Assembly: GCA_016716385.1 (NCBI GenBank)
Contig: JADJWL010000002.1
Coordinates: 1-64,000 of the forward strand
Length of the DNA stretch: 64,000 nucleotides
Direction: 5' to 3'
Source of the DNA: Bryobacterales bacterium
GTDB taxonomy: Bacteria; Acidobacteriota; Terriglobia; Bryobacterales; Bryobacteraceae
The notes under the pieces were generated by a model. It made no database searches, was not told the DNA's origin, and saw nothing but the letters and a program-made list of their open reading frames with translations. Both the position numbers and the translations under genes were made by a program. Below, one piece after another: positions 32,420-41,956 of the stretch (within the stretch, counting starts at the first letter, position 1; the number at the start of each line of letters is the position of its first letter).

Positions 32420-34492
32420 TTAAAGCTCCGCACGAAATTCTGAGAAGGTCTGTCCCTGTTTGACAAGCCGTTCCAGAAGCGGTGCGGGGGTCCACACGGC
32501 GTCCGATCCGGCATGCCGCTGGCGGACCTGGTCCAGAATCGCCGTCAAGCCCCACTCGTCAGCGTAGTGCAGGGGACCGCCACGCCACGCAGGAAATCCG
32601 TAGCCGGTTACGAAGATGATGTCGACGTCCACCGGCCGGGCGGCGATCCCCTCATCGAGCACCTTGGCGGCTTCGTTCACCAACGCAGCCATCGTCCTGG
32701 AGACGATCTCCCCGGCGGAGGCCACCCGCCGCAGCCCGTCCATCGCCCCCAACAGTTCAAGGACCGCCGGGTTCGGAATTGGGGTCTGCCCCTCCGTGTA
32801 TACGTACCAGCCAGATCCGGTCTTCTGCCCGAACCAGCCGCGTTCGCACATGAGGTCCTCGATTTGGGGATAGCGCCCGCCATCCAGCCTCAGGTCCGCG
32901 TGGGCACGGCGAATCTTCCAGCCCACATCGAGCCCCGCCAGATCCCCCACGGCCAGAGGACCCATTGCCATGCCGAACTCCGTGAGAGCGGCGTCGATGG
33001 CCTCGGGCGGCGTCCCCTCTTCCGCCAGGAGGCACGCCTCGCGGCGGTAGGCGTGGTAGATCCGGTTGCCCGCGAATCCCGGCGCGTCCCCCACCACCAC
33101 GCCGGTCTTCCCGAGCCGTTTGGCGAGTTGCAGCGCCGCGGCCACAGTTTCACCCGCGGTGCGCCGGCCTCGCACGATCTCGAGCAGCCGCATGACCTGC
33201 GCGGGGCTGAAGAAGTGCAGCCCAATCACCTCCCGCGGCCGGTTCGTCGCCGAAGCAAGGTCGTCGATGCTCAGGCTCGACGTATTGGTCGCCAGGATCG
33301 CGCCGGGTTTCGCTTCCTGGTCGATGGCGGAAAACACGACCCGCTTCCTGGCGCGGTCCTCGTCCACCGCCTCAATCACGAGGTCCGCCTCGGCGATGCT
33401 TCCGAGGGGGGTAATGCGCGCGACCCTGCGCTCCAGTTCCGCGGTGTCGAGCTTGCCCTTTGCCACGGCGCCCTGGTAGCGTCCGCGGATCTCTTCCATG
33501 CCACGCGCCAGCGCCTGGTCGGAGTTGTCGCGCACCGACACAGGAATTCCGGCGTTGGCAAACGCCATGGCGATGCCTTGTCCCATTGTGCCGAAGCCAA
33601 TGACGGCGGCCTCGCGCACCTCCCCCGGCGTCCCGGCCGGCAGCCCCGGCACCTTCCCCACGGCCCGCTCTCCAAAAAAAACGTGAATCAGAGCCTTCGA
33701 CTGCGATCCATGCAGGCATTGCTCGAACAGGATGCGCTCAAACTCGATGCCCTCGTCGAACGGCAGGCGCGCCGCGGCCTCGACCGCCTCGATCGCTGCC
33801 AGCGGCGCTTCCTGGCCCCGGAGGCGCCGGCGGACCTGCTGGCGCAACGCATCGAGGGATGCAGCGCCAAGCTTCTCCACGCGGTCGCGCGTCCTCGGCC
33901 GCGGCACACCCCGCACCGACCGGGCAAAGTCCACCGCATCGGCCAGCAGATCGGCCCCGGCAATCCGGTCCACCAAGCCCAGAGTTTGTGCCTCAGCGGC
34001 CGCAATGGGCTCGCCGAACGCGCACATCTCCGCCGCCTTGGCGACGCCAACGAGCCTGGGCAGGCGCTGGGTTCCTCCGATGCCTGGAATCAGTCCCAGC
34101 TTCACTTCCGGCTGTCCCAGTTTCGTAGCCGGCGCCGCGACACGGTAGTGTCCCGCCATTGCGATCTCGAGCCCACCGCCAAGCACCGTCCCGTGGACCG
34201 CCATCACGACGGGCTTCGGGCAGTCTTCGATCGCGTTGGCGACCGGGTTCAGCGACAATCGCGGGCGCTCGCCCGCGCGGATCTTGGCGAACTCCTTGAT
34301 GTCGGCCCCGGCGATAAACGTCTTCCCCGCCCCGGTGACGACGATCGCCTGTACGTCGCTCCGCGCGGCTTCCGCTTGAATCGCATCGCGCAGGCCCTCC
34401 GGAACTCCCGGGCTCAGCGCATTCACCGGCGGGTTGTCGATTGTGATGACGGCGACGCCGCCGTCACGGCTGCTCTTGATGAACTCGCTCAA
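32420..34492 (-). CDS. Bifunctional enoyl-CoA hydratase / 3-hydroxyacyl-CoA dehydrogenase (FadB/FadJ-like)
   Basis: A 690-residue fusion for two steps of fatty-acid beta-oxidation. The N-terminal crotonase domain (~1-190) has the CoA/oxyanion blocks FIAGADIKEF and VLGGGLEIAMAGHYR and the two acidic residues (GGLEIAMA; QPEVKLGLIPGIGG). The dehydrogenase Rossmann motif is VIGFGTMGQGIAMAFANAG near residue 300; TNTSSLSIDDLA and GLHFFSPAQVMRLLEIV with the catalytic His follow, and two C-terminal helical dimer domains complete it (GFAGNRIYHAYRREA; GYGFPAWRGGPLHYAD). The layout is that of FadJ and peroxisomal multifunctional enzyme. No thiolase or acyl-CoA dehydrogenase gene is adjacent. Its start lies 29 bases inside the 3' end of glgX. 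Confidence 0.9.
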   Translation of the reverse strand: MSEFIKSSRDGGVAVITIDNPPVNALSPGVPEGLRDAIQAEAARSDVQAIVVTGAGKTFIAGADIKEFAKIRAGERPRLSLNPVANAIEDCPKPVVMAVHGTVLGGGLEIAMAGHYRVAAPATKLGQPEVKLGLIPGIGGTQRLPRLVGVAKAAEMCAFGEPIAAAEAQTLGLVDRIAGADLLADAVDFARSVRGVPRPRTRDRVEKLGAASLDALRQQVRRRLRGQEAPLAAIEAVEAAARLPFDEGIEFERILFEQCLHGSQSKALIHVFFGERAVGKVPGLPAGTPGEVREAAVIGFGTMGQGIAMAFANAGIPVSVRDNSDQALARGMEEIRGRYQGAVAKGKLDTAELERRVARITPLGSIAEADLVIEAVDEDRARKRVVFSAIDQEAKPGAILATNTSSLSIDDLASATNRPREVIGLHFFSPAQVMRLLEIVRGRRTAGETVAAALQLAKRLGKTGVVVGDAPGFAGNRIYHAYRREACLLAEEGTPPEAIDAALTEFGMAMGPLAVGDLAGLDVGWKIRRAHADLRLDGGRYPQIEDLMCERGWFGQKTGSGWYVYTEGQTPIPNPAVLELLGAMDGLRRVASAGEIVSRTMAALVNEAAKVLDEGIAARPVDVDIIFVTGYGFPAWRGGPLHYADEWGLTAILDQVRQRHAGSDAVWTPAPLLERLVKQGQTFSEFRAEL

Positions 34493-36572
34493 CGGGATCT
34501 CCTTGCATGCGTCCGACCAGGATCACGACCGAGCGCGGTCCGGCCGTATAGAAGCTCTGCGGCGTGAGCACCGGCTCGTCGCCCGGCTCCCGGATATCGT
34601 GGGGCGACGCCAGTGTCGTATCGGCGAAGCGCCGCCATCGCAGCCCGGCAACGGCCGGCAGTTCGAAAGTGTGCGGCTCCCAATGGGTATTGCTGATGAA
34701 ATAGATCTGGTCCTCAGGCGAGCCGGGCATCGGATCGTACAGGTGCAGCGCGATCGTCCGGCAGTGGTGCGACCAGTCGGGCTCGTTGTGCCGCACGCCG
34801 TGCCATTCGATGCGGGGCCCGCTGGCCGCGTCGAACTCCGTACGCCGCAGCAGGGCGTGCTGTTTGCGGAACGCGATCATGAGCCGGAAAAAGCGCCCTA
34901 GGTCCGCGTTGCTGTCGGCCATGGCCCAATCGACCCAGCTCACTTCGTTGTCCTGACAGTAGGCGTTGTTGTTGCCGAACTGGGTGCGGCCCATCTCATC
35001 GCCCCCGAGGATCATGGGAACCCCGTGAGACATGAGCAGGATCGCCGCCAGGTTCTTCATCTGGCGGCGCCTCAGGAAAAGCACCTCGCGCGAGGCCGTC
35101 GGACCTTCCCAGCCGCAGTTCCAACTGTGGTTATCATCGGCGCCGTCGCGATTGTCTTCGCCGTTCGCCCAGTTATGCTTCTGGTTGTAAGAGACGAGGT
35201 CGTTTAGCGTGAAGCCGTCGTGGCAGGTGACGAAATTAATCGAATGGTAGGGCTGCCGGGCGCTTGTCTGGTACAGATCGGGACTGCCGAGCAGCCGGGT
35301 TGCCAGCCGCGGTGCCATACCCCCGTCGCCTTTCACCCAGCGGCGGACATCGTCGCGGAACTGGCCGTTCCATTCGGCCCAGCGCCCCCAGGCGGGAAAG
35401 GTGCCCACCTGGTAGAGACCCGCCGCGTCCCAGGCTTCGGCGATCAGCTTGGTGTGCGCCAGCACCGGGTCGTGTGCCAGCATCTCGAGCAACGGCGGAT
35501 TGGTCAGGACGCTGCCGTCCTGGTCGCGCCCCAGAATCGACGCCAGGTCGAAGCGGAAGCCATCCACGTGCATTTCAGTGACCCAGTACCGCACGCAGTC
35601 GCGGATCAGGTCGCGCACTTGGGGATGATTGCAGTTGAGCGTGTTGCCGCATCCGGAGAAATTCAGGTACCGCCCGCCCGGCCGGTCGAGCATATAGTAC
35701 ACCGCGTTATCGACACCCCGGTAGCAGAATGTCTCGCCGCGCTCATCGCCTTCCGACGTGTGGTTAAAGACCACGTCCAGAATCACCTCGATGCCTGCTT
35801 TGTGAAAGGCCCGCACCATCTCCTTAAACTCGCGGACCTGGTCGCCATCGTGCCCGCTCGAACAGTAGCAGGCGTTGGGCGAAAAGAAGCCCATCGGATG
35901 GTAGCCCCAGAAGTTGAGCAGCGGCTCCCCGGTAAACGGGTTGACACGGTCGGTATCGGCTTCCTCGAATTCGTACACCGGCAGCAGTTCCACCGCCGTG
36001 ATCCCCAGATCCTTCAGATACGGGATCTTTTCGATCAGCCCCAGAAACGTTCCCGGCTGTGCCGCGCCGGACGATTCGTGGCGCGTGAAGCCCCGGACGT
36101 GCAACTCGTAGATGATTGAGTCCGCGAGCGGGTAATTGAGGGGTTGATCGTCCTGCCAGTCGAAGGGATCGTTCAGAATGATCGACCGGCGCTTGGCGAT
36201 GACGCCCGGTCCGCGCGTCCCCCACTCGAAGCCCCCGGAAAGCGCTTTCGCATACGGATCGAACAGGACTCGCGACGGATCGTAGCGATGCTGCCGCGGA
36301 TCGTCGTTGGGCTGCCGGTCGAACCGGAAGCCATACTGATACCCCGGATTCAGCTCCTCGACAAATGCGTGCCAGATGAAGCCGGTCCGGTTCGTGAGCG
36401 GGTCGAGCTGCTGCTCGAGGAACGGCTCCTCCTCCCCCGGCCGGAACAGAACGAGAGCCGCCCAGGTGGCGTGCTGCGAGAAGATCGCGAAATTGACACC
36501 TCCGCGGCGCGGAGTCGCGCCGAGCGGCAGCGGCGACCCGCGGCGGATGGCAAAGGCTTCGGTCGAAGACAT
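34464..36572 (-). CDS. glgX: Glycogen debranching enzyme GlgX-type
   Basis: A 702-residue GH13 isoamylase-like enzyme that hydrolyses alpha-1,6 branches of glycogen. An N-terminal CBM48 domain (PLPLGATPRRGGVNFAIFS) precedes the barrel: YELHVRGFT, ITAVELLPVYEF, VILDVVFNHTSEG, the nucleophile Asp in DGFRFDLASIL, acid/base Glu in LIAEAWDAAGLYQVG, and the third acid in FVTCHDGFTLNDL. NWANGEDNRDG and MGRTQFGNNNAYCQDNE are characteristic of GlgX. ATG 36572 is chosen over an upstream in-frame start because a TACGAT box lies nine bases before it. It overlaps the FadB-like gene by 29 bases and is divergent from the FAD oxidoreductase with only 26 bases between starts. Confidence 0.93.
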   Translation of the reverse strand: MSSTEAFAIRRGSPLPLGATPRRGGVNFAIFSQHATWAALVLFRPGEEEPFLEQQLDPLTNRTGFIWHAFVEELNPGYQYGFRFDRQPNDDPRQHRYDPSRVLFDPYAKALSGGFEWGTRGPGVIAKRRSIILNDPFDWQDDQPLNYPLADSIIYELHVRGFTRHESSGAAQPGTFLGLIEKIPYLKDLGITAVELLPVYEFEEADTDRVNPFTGEPLLNFWGYHPMGFFSPNACYCSSGHDGDQVREFKEMVRAFHKAGIEVILDVVFNHTSEGDERGETFCYRGVDNAVYYMLDRPGGRYLNFSGCGNTLNCNHPQVRDLIRDCVRYWVTEMHVDGFRFDLASILGRDQDGSVLTNPPLLEMLAHDPVLAHTKLIAEAWDAAGLYQVGTFPAWGRWAEWNGQFRDDVRRWVKGDGGMAPRLATRLLGSPDLYQTSARQPYHSINFVTCHDGFTLNDLVSYNQKHNWANGEDNRDGADDNHSWNCGWEGPTASREVLFLRRRQMKNLAAILLMSHGVPMILGGDEMGRTQFGNNNAYCQDNEVSWVDWAMADSNADLGRFFRLMIAFRKQHALLRRTEFDAASGPRIEWHGVRHNEPDWSHHCRTIALHLYDPMPGSPEDQIYFISNTHWEPHTFELPAVAGLRWRRFADTTLASPHDIREPGDEPVLTPQSFYTAGPRSVVILVGRMQGDPVERVHQEQP

Positions 36573-36591
36573 CCTACGGGTATCGTAGGAT
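36571..36591. promoter_or_regulatory. Palindromic divergent promoter, glgX / FAD oxidoreductase
   Basis: A perfect 7-bp inverted repeat, ATCCTAC (36571-36577) and GTAGGAT (36585-36591), fills most of the 26-base gap. On + it supplies TAGGAT seven bases before the ATG at 36599; on - it supplies TACGAT nine bases before the ATG at 36572. Both messages would be leaderless, and a dimeric regulator on the palindrome would block both. Confidence 0.45.
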
Positions 36592-36598
36592 AACACTG

Positions 36599-38510
36599 AT
36601 GAAACACTCCGTCCTGCCGTTGGCGCTGCTGGCGCTCGCCTGCGGACGCGCCCCGGAAACGCGCACCTATGACGTGGTTGTCTACGGGGCGACTCCCGGA
36701 GGCGTCGCCGCCGCCGTTAACGCCGCCCGCGAGGGCGTCTCGACAGCCCTCCTTCAGGAAGACCACCACATCGGCGGTCTTGCTTCAGGCGGGCTGTCCA
36801 ACTCCGACTTCCGCAGCTTCGAATCGCTCGGCGGGACGTTCCTCGAGTTCACCCAGCGCGTGAAGCAGCACTATGCGGCCGCGCATGGTCCGGACTCACA
36901 GCAGGTCGTCGACTCGGTCGAGGGCGGCTATTACGAGCCCAGCGTCGCCCGCAAGGTCTTCGAAGAGATGCTCCGCGAAGCCGGCGTCGCCGTCCATGTC
37001 CGGCACCGGCTGCTTGCGGTGAGCGCCGAACCCTCCGGCGAGCGGCGCCGGATCACGCAGGCCCGGTTCACCGACCTGGCTTCGGGACGGCCGGTCGAGG
37101 TCAGCGGCAGGATGTTCATCGACGGCACCTACGAAGGCGACCTGCTCGCGCAGGCGGGCATCGCCTACCACCTCGGGTGCGAATCGAAGGCGGCCTACGG
37201 CGAATCGCTCGCCTTCGACGAAGAGAACCGCTACGTGCAGACCTACAACTTCCGGGTCTGCATGTCGCGCAGCCCCGCGAACCGGATCCCATTGGAGAAG
37301 CCGTCGAACTATGACCGCAAGGAGTACGCACCGCTCATCGGCTACCTGCGCGACGGCGTGGTCGACGCACTCGACCAGCGCACCGGCGCGAAGCCGGTCC
37401 TGAAGGTCCGGCCAATGGCCAACGACAAGGCCGATTTCAACGACGTCTGGCAGTCGCCGATCTCACTTTCGGTGGAAAACGTCAACCATCCATGGCCTGA
37501 AGGATCGCCTGAAGTTCGCCAGCGGATTTTCAACTATTACAAGGACTATTCAGTCGGCCTGCTCTGGTTCTTGACGCACGATCCGGAGGTCCCGGCGGAC
37601 TGGCGTGCCGAGATGGCCCAATGGGGCCTGCCGAAAGACGAGTACCCCGAAACCGGCCACTGGACCCCCGCGCTCTACGTCCGCGAAGGCCGCCGTATGA
37701 TCGGGATGCGTGTCTTCATCGAGCAGGACACCCAGCCCGAACCGGGCGAACTCCGGGCGCGATTGAATCCGGACGCCATCGCCATGGCGGATTACTCGAT
37801 CAACTGCCACGGCGTCTGGTCGGCCGGTCCCGGACAGCCGTCCCTCGGGCACCTGAGCAAGGCGATCCAGCCGTACCAGGTGCCGTACGGGGTGCTGCTC
37901 TCGAAGGATGTCGACAACTTCCTCGCGCCGGTCCCGATGTCGGCCAGCCACGTGGGCTTCGCCGCGCTGCGCATGGAGCCGGCGTGGACGGCCATCGGTC
38001 AGGCGGCGGGCGTGGCGGCCGCGATGTCGCTCAAGACCGGCGCCTCGCTGCGCGCGCTCGATGTCCCGACGCTGCAGTTGCGCCTTCACGAACTCGGCGC
38101 CAAGACGGTCTATGTCTCGGATCTGGGTGAAGCAGTCGAGCGTGCCGCGGCCGTCCTGGGATCCGCCGGGCAGCTTCGGCGTCACGCTCAGCCGCGTCCC
38201 GCCGGTGGACGCGCCCCTGTTTCGCGCCGCGCAGTGGTTCGGCACCAAGGGCTATTTCCACGTCCTGCGGGATGAGGAACCAGGCGGCCGGCCGGAGCGC
38301 GTCACCGGACAGTGGGCGGCGGCGTTTCCTGGTCACGCGTTGCACCCGGCGAAGCTGGTTGACCGCCGCCTCGCCGAACAATGGATCCGCATGGCCGCCG
38401 AGACCGGGATCCAGCCGCCGTTCACCGCGGAAGACGCCGTCCGCAAACGGATGACGCGGCGGGACCTGCTCGTCGCCCTGTTCGACGCGATGCTAGCGCA
38501 GCGAAGCTGA
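36599..38510 (+). CDS. FAD-dependent oxidoreductase lipoprotein (frameshifted near 38.15 kb)
   Basis: The protein starts with a lipoprotein signal (LPLALLALAC, lipobox Cys at residue ~15) and an FAD-binding Rossmann fold: VVVYGATPGGVAAAVNAAREG in pieces, then LLQEDHHIGGLASGGLSNSDF. This is the 'FAD-dependent oxidoreductase' family common in acidobacterial and planctomycete sugar loci. The reading frame that begins at 36599 turns into an Arg/Pro-rich tail after AVLGS (about 38165) and stops at 38275. One base further on, a frame reading PPGSFGVTLSRVPP... FRAAQWFGTKGYFHVL continues to a stop at 38508-38510 and is clearly the natural C-terminus. One extra base between about 38150 and 38175 explains this. 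It is either a mutation or a sequence error. Total length would be ~637 residues. Confidence 0.75.
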
Positions 38511-38513
38511 CGG

Positions 38514-39116
38514 CTACTGCAGGAGTTGCTTTGCCCGCTGCACATCCTCGCGCAGCTTGCGGGCGACCTTCTCAGCCACGTCGGCGCTCGATCCGCGGTA
38601 TTTCGCTCCCTTGCTCTCCTGCGTGGTCGACCAGATCACGTCGCCGTCTTTGTTGACCAGCCGCACGGTGGCGAACGCTTCGTGCCGGCGGTCTTCGATC
38701 CGGCTGCGCTCGAAGGCGCCCGCACCGGCCTGCACGCCGGGCAGACCGTCCCGCCGCGCCGTCGCCGTCCGGCCGACGCCAACCCGCGCGTCGAGCCGCT
38801 CGTCGGTCTCGTGGCGCTCGGTGTAGACCAGGTCTTCGGCGGCGCCGCGCAGGAACGCGTCGGCGCGGTCGGCATTTTCCGTGATTACGAACAGCTTGGT
38901 TGCCTGCAGGCTGGCGATCAGCAGGTCGCGCATTTGCGCCGCCGTCTCGCCGCCGGTCAGCCGGTCGACGTAGACGCGCCGCACCGTGAGCAGATGCGTG
39001 TAGGCTTCCACCTCGTGGTCGGAAGGCCTCGGCGCAGGTTCCGGACGCGCCGCCGGACGGTCGTCAGCCACAGAGAACGCCGCGCTGAGCAGCATCGCCA
39101 GCAGAATGCGCATCAT
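38514..39116 (-). CDS. Secreted protein of unknown function
   Basis: A 200-residue exported protein (signal peptide RILLAMLLSAAFSVA). The mature part has a Pro/Ala-rich linker, then alternating strands and helices: VRRVYVDRLTGGETA, MRDLLIASLQATKLFVITENADRADAFL, and WSTTQESKGAKYRGSSADVAEKVARKLRED in pieces. The pattern (a residue-wise 'component that may fail or accumulate' fold with a C-terminal helix) recalls CsgG/LpoB-like periplasmic proteins, but I do not recognise it with certainty. It overlaps the upstream gene by four bases and runs convergent to the FAD oxidoreductase with a 3-base gap. Confidence 0.65.
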   Translation of the reverse strand: MMRILLAMLLSAAFSVADDRPAARPEPAPRPSDHEVEAYTHLLTVRRVYVDRLTGGETAAQMRDLLIASLQATKLFVITENADRADAFLRGAAEDLVYTERHETDERLDARVGVGRTATARRDGLPGVQAGAGAFERSRIEDRRHEAFATVRLVNKDGDVIWSTTQESKGAKYRGSSADVAEKVARKLREDVQRAKQLLQ

Positions 39117-39580
39117 CCCCGCCCCGCCTTTCTGGCTTCCTCATCCTGGTATTCGACGCGCAGCCCCGTGCGCGCCTCCAGACCCGCCAGGACCACTCGC
39201 ACGGCATTCTTATTGACCTGAAAGACGAGCGCCTGCTGTTGTCCGCCACTGTCGACGTAGCCGACTGTCAGGTAGTGCCGCCGCTTCTTGACCAACAGCA
39301 TGAGGGGCGAAACGAGAATCGCCTCCGCCACCCGCCGGCTTACCTGCTGGCCGTATTCCAATGTGTTGATCGAGCGGAATGGAATCCGTACGCTTCCGCG
39401 CCCGTGGCGGAAGTGCAGCACTTGCTCGTCGGTGACGATGAGGTTTCCTTCCGTTTTGCCGGGAAGGTCGGCCGCCGTTCCACCCACGTAGTGAGCCCGG
39501 CCGCCTGAATCACCCGCCAGGAGCAGAGGCGGGAGCACTGCGCTGCTCCCCAGGAGGAGCAGGACCCACGCAACGCGCAT
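39113..39580 (-). CDS. Secreted protein of unknown function
   Basis: A 155-residue exported protein (VAWVLLLLGSSAVLPPLLLAG signal in pieces). The mature part is mostly beta (LIVTDEQVLHFRHGRGSV, IPFRSINTLEYGQQV) with a possible membrane-associated helix (AILVSPLMLLVKKRRHYLTV) and then a strand-rich end (QQALVFQVNKNAVRVVLAGLEARTG in pieces). The early part resembles a PH-like or 'bacterial PH' fold of surface-stress proteins; this is weak. The four-base overlap with the next gene (ATGA) shows they act together. Confidence 0.65.
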   Translation of the reverse strand: MRVAWVLLLLGSSAVLPPLLLAGDSGGRAHYVGGTAADLPGKTEGNLIVTDEQVLHFRHGRGSVRIPFRSINTLEYGQQVSRRVAEAILVSPLMLLVKKRRHYLTVGYVDSGGQQQALVFQVNKNAVRVVLAGLEARTGLRVEYQDEEARKAGRG

Positions 39581-39672
39581 GTGCTCTAGGCTCCCTGCCG
39601 GAGTATTCTCCGGACTGCTCCAGGTATAGCACAGTCAGCGTCTTGGGGGTAGATGACGCACACGCAAGATCA

Positions 39673-39701
39673 TTGACAACAACTGAGGTCCCGACTACGA
39701 T
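39673..39701 (+). promoter_or_regulatory. Consensus sigma-70 promoter
   Basis: TTGACA (39673-39678), 17 bases, TACGAT (39696-39701). It is the best -35/-10 pair in the window and drives the unknown secreted protein that starts at 39809, leaving a ~100-base leader that ends in a GAGGGGAGG ribosome binding site. Confidence 0.65.
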
Positions 39702-39808
39702 TGCTGTCAGTAGCAATTTCGGTGCCGGGCGGCAGGCAGTAGGTTCGTCGACACAAACTGAGACAACAACCTCGATAATGATCGAGCTTCCGAGGGGAGG
39801 CCAGCGGA

Positions 39809-41956
39809 ATGTTCCGGTCCGTTGAAGCTGTGGGACGCAGTTCTTTCAGTCCGGGTGGCGGATGGCTGGTTCGGGCTGCTCTGGTCTTTGCATTTCTCGT
39901 TCCTGTTGGAGCCGCGCTCGGGGAGACAGTCTGGATCCCCGCGGCGGTTGGCGCACCGCAGGAAGATGTCCGCCTCGTCGTCCGCAACCTCGAAGAGCAC
40001 GCCGCGGAAGTAGGCGTTTCCTTGTACGGGCAACCGGAGAGCGATGCGCTTCCGGCAGCGGAATTGCATTTGGGCGCCGGTGAGACGATCACGGTCGATC
40101 GTGCGCTCCGGGAACTGCTTCATCTCGAGGAAGCCGCAGGGGCGTTGCGCCTCGATGGAGAAGGACGCTTCCTCGTAACGGCCGAGCGTGTGCTTGAACA
40201 CGCCGACGGGCAGCGAGGAATGACATTGCCTGCCTTGCGTTCCGAGATGCTCGGACGCAAGTCGGAGATTCTCGACCTTCCCTACCTCGTGCAGAGGGAA
40301 GGCGTCAAGACAACGATCTGGATAAGCCTTCTCGAGTCGCCCGCCAAGGCAGACCTGTACCTGTTCGACGCTGCCGGCGAACAGCTTCTCCAACGGCGCT
40401 TTGAGGCCGAGGGAGTCCTTCGGCTCTCGCTGTCGGACCTCCTGGAGAAAGCTCCAGAGATTTGCCGCGCCCAGTTGCGGATCCGGGAGGGACTGGCCGC
40501 GGTGTTCGCAGAGATGACCGTGACCGGCAGCGAGGACCGCTTTGGCTATGCCGGCAGGAACCTCGACGCCGCCACTCGCGATCAGACGTTCCTGCCCGCT
40601 CTCCGCACTTCCGGAGAAGAGGGATTCCTTTCGACGAAGGTCGCGCTGTTCAATCCGTATGCCACGCAGATCGTGGTGACGCTGCGTCTCGACACGCGAA
40701 GATCGAGCGTAACTCTGAGTCCCTTTCAAATTCTGGAAATTCCCGATGTGCTTGGCGCGCGCTTTGGCGAGGAATCGGCCGCGGCGCCGATCCGGGCCGT
40801 AGGATCCAGCGCATTTTTTGCGGTGGGCATCAATGAGCGCAGGACGGCTCCAGAGGAGCCGCTGTCCATGGCAGAAGCGCGGCTGTTCGAAGAGACCGCC
40901 GATACAGCCGAGGCGGAGAACCGGCTCTTGCTGCCACCACCTCGAACGGAGGTCGGACGCGGGTTTCTCGTGATCGCTTCCGAGGCCGACGAAGCAGTCG
41001 CCCGCTTTGAGGTGGAGGATCCGTACGGATTCCCGGCCGGTCCCGAACAATGGCTCTCCGTGGAGCCGAACAGCATGAAAATGGCGCGCCTCGACGAGGT
41101 GGTCCCTGGTGCGACAAACCCGAAGAGCCCGCTTGCCTTGCAGCTTTTCGCCGGCCGGGTCCGCGCGGGCTTGCTGGATCTTCTTCCTGGTTCCAATGAC
41201 CTCGTCTGGCGGGATGCCGAGATCCCGCCCGCCGAACCAAGCCTGGACTGCGAGCCGCCGGTAATCCACGCATTCACAGCTTCGGCCTATACGCTGGACG
41301 AACCAGGACCGGTCACGCTGAACTGGGAAACGAGCCATGCCGAAGAGATCTACCTCGATCCCGAAGCCGAAGAAATCGAGGCAAACGGCTCGATGACGCT
41401 CGATCTCGAAGGAAGCCGGGGTTTCCTGCTCCGGGCAGAGAATGCCTGCGGGCAGTCGGAGGCGCAGTTCCAAGTCTCGATCGGCTTGCCGGCTCTGTCA
41501 GGAGTTGCCGCGGGCGCCCCTGGGGAAGCCCGCGAGCACGGGCAGCCGGGCGAACTGCTCGCGCTTCAGTTTGACAACGTCGCCGAACCCGACCTGATCG
41601 AAGAGGTGCACGTCGTGACGGCAGATGGCTGGTCCTTTCCGCTCCGCGTTTTGGAACGCGGGACCGGCGGCGAGTGGTATGCACTCGTGCCGATGATTAC
41701 GGAGAGGGACGACAACCGGCAGGTGACGGGCCCCGTCCAGCTTGTACCGGTCTTCGCCAATGGCGAACGAGGCGAGCCGCGGGCCTTTAGGATCGATCCA
41801 TCCGCGACGACGGCAACCCGTCGAAGGGTTCCAGGATCTGTTGACGGAATTGGCGCTGCGATTGAGCAGAACCCCCGAGATGGGGATCCGCGACGAGGGC
41901 CTGCGGGAATGCGACCGTTGCCCGGAGTCTTCTCCACGATCTGCGGAACCTGGTGA
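39809..41956 (+). CDS. Large secreted protein of unknown function, N-terminal part (frame breaks near 41.81 kb)
   Basis: A signal peptide (WLVRAALVFAFLVPVGAALG) is followed by about 640 residues of beta-rich sequence with no family I recognise. Two roughly similar halves can be seen: strands such as VRLVVRNLEEHAAEVGVSL and LSTKVALFNPYATQIVVTL recall the immunoglobulin-like 'unknown surface' repeats of Solibacter proteins. Near residue 480 an Ig-like domain begins (VIHAFTASAYTLDEPGPVTLNW in pieces; RAENACGQSEAQFQV). After RAFRID (about 41797) this frame becomes low quality, while the next frame carries FQDLLTELALRLSRTPEMG and then a third frame leads into the gene at 41953. The two were probably one ~1330-residue protein. 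A consensus promoter lies at 39673-39701. Confidence 0.7.
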   Translation: MFRSVEAVGRSSFSPGGGWLVRAALVFAFLVPVGAALGETVWIPAAVGAPQEDVRLVVRNLEEHAAEVGVSLYGQPESDALPAAELHLGAGETITVDRALRELLHLEEAAGALRLDGEGRFLVTAERVLEHADGQRGMTLPALRSEMLGRKSEILDLPYLVQREGVKTTIWISLLESPAKADLYLFDAAGEQLLQRRFEAEGVLRLSLSDLLEKAPEICRAQLRIREGLAAVFAEMTVTGSEDRFGYAGRNLDAATRDQTFLPALRTSGEEGFLSTKVALFNPYATQIVVTLRLDTRRSSVTLSPFQILEIPDVLGARFGEESAAAPIRAVGSSAFFAVGINERRTAPEEPLSMAEARLFEETADTAEAENRLLLPPPRTEVGRGFLVIASEADEAVARFEVEDPYGFPAGPEQWLSVEPNSMKMARLDEVVPGATNPKSPLALQLFAGRVRAGLLDLLPGSNDLVWRDAEIPPAEPSLDCEPPVIHAFTASAYTLDEPGPVTLNWETSHAEEIYLDPEAEEIEANGSMTLDLEGSRGFLLRAENACGQSEAQFQVSIGLPALSGVAAGAPGEAREHGQPGELLALQFDNVAEPDLIEEVHVVTADGWSFPLRVLERGTGGEWYALVPMITERDDNRQVTGPVQLVPVFANGERGEPRAFRIDPSATTATRRRVPGSVDGIGAAIEQNPRDGDPRRGPAGMRPLPGVFSTICGTW

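Noticed and set aside
32513..34567. A 684-codon open frame on + opposite the FadB-like gene
   Set aside because: The minus strand has every FadB domain and motif; the + frame is Arg/His/Pro-rich without any recognisable domain, a usual by-product of high G+C codon use.
39707..41473. A 588-codon open frame on - opposite the large secreted protein
   Set aside because: The + strand has a consensus promoter, ribosome binding site and signal peptide; the minus frame has none.
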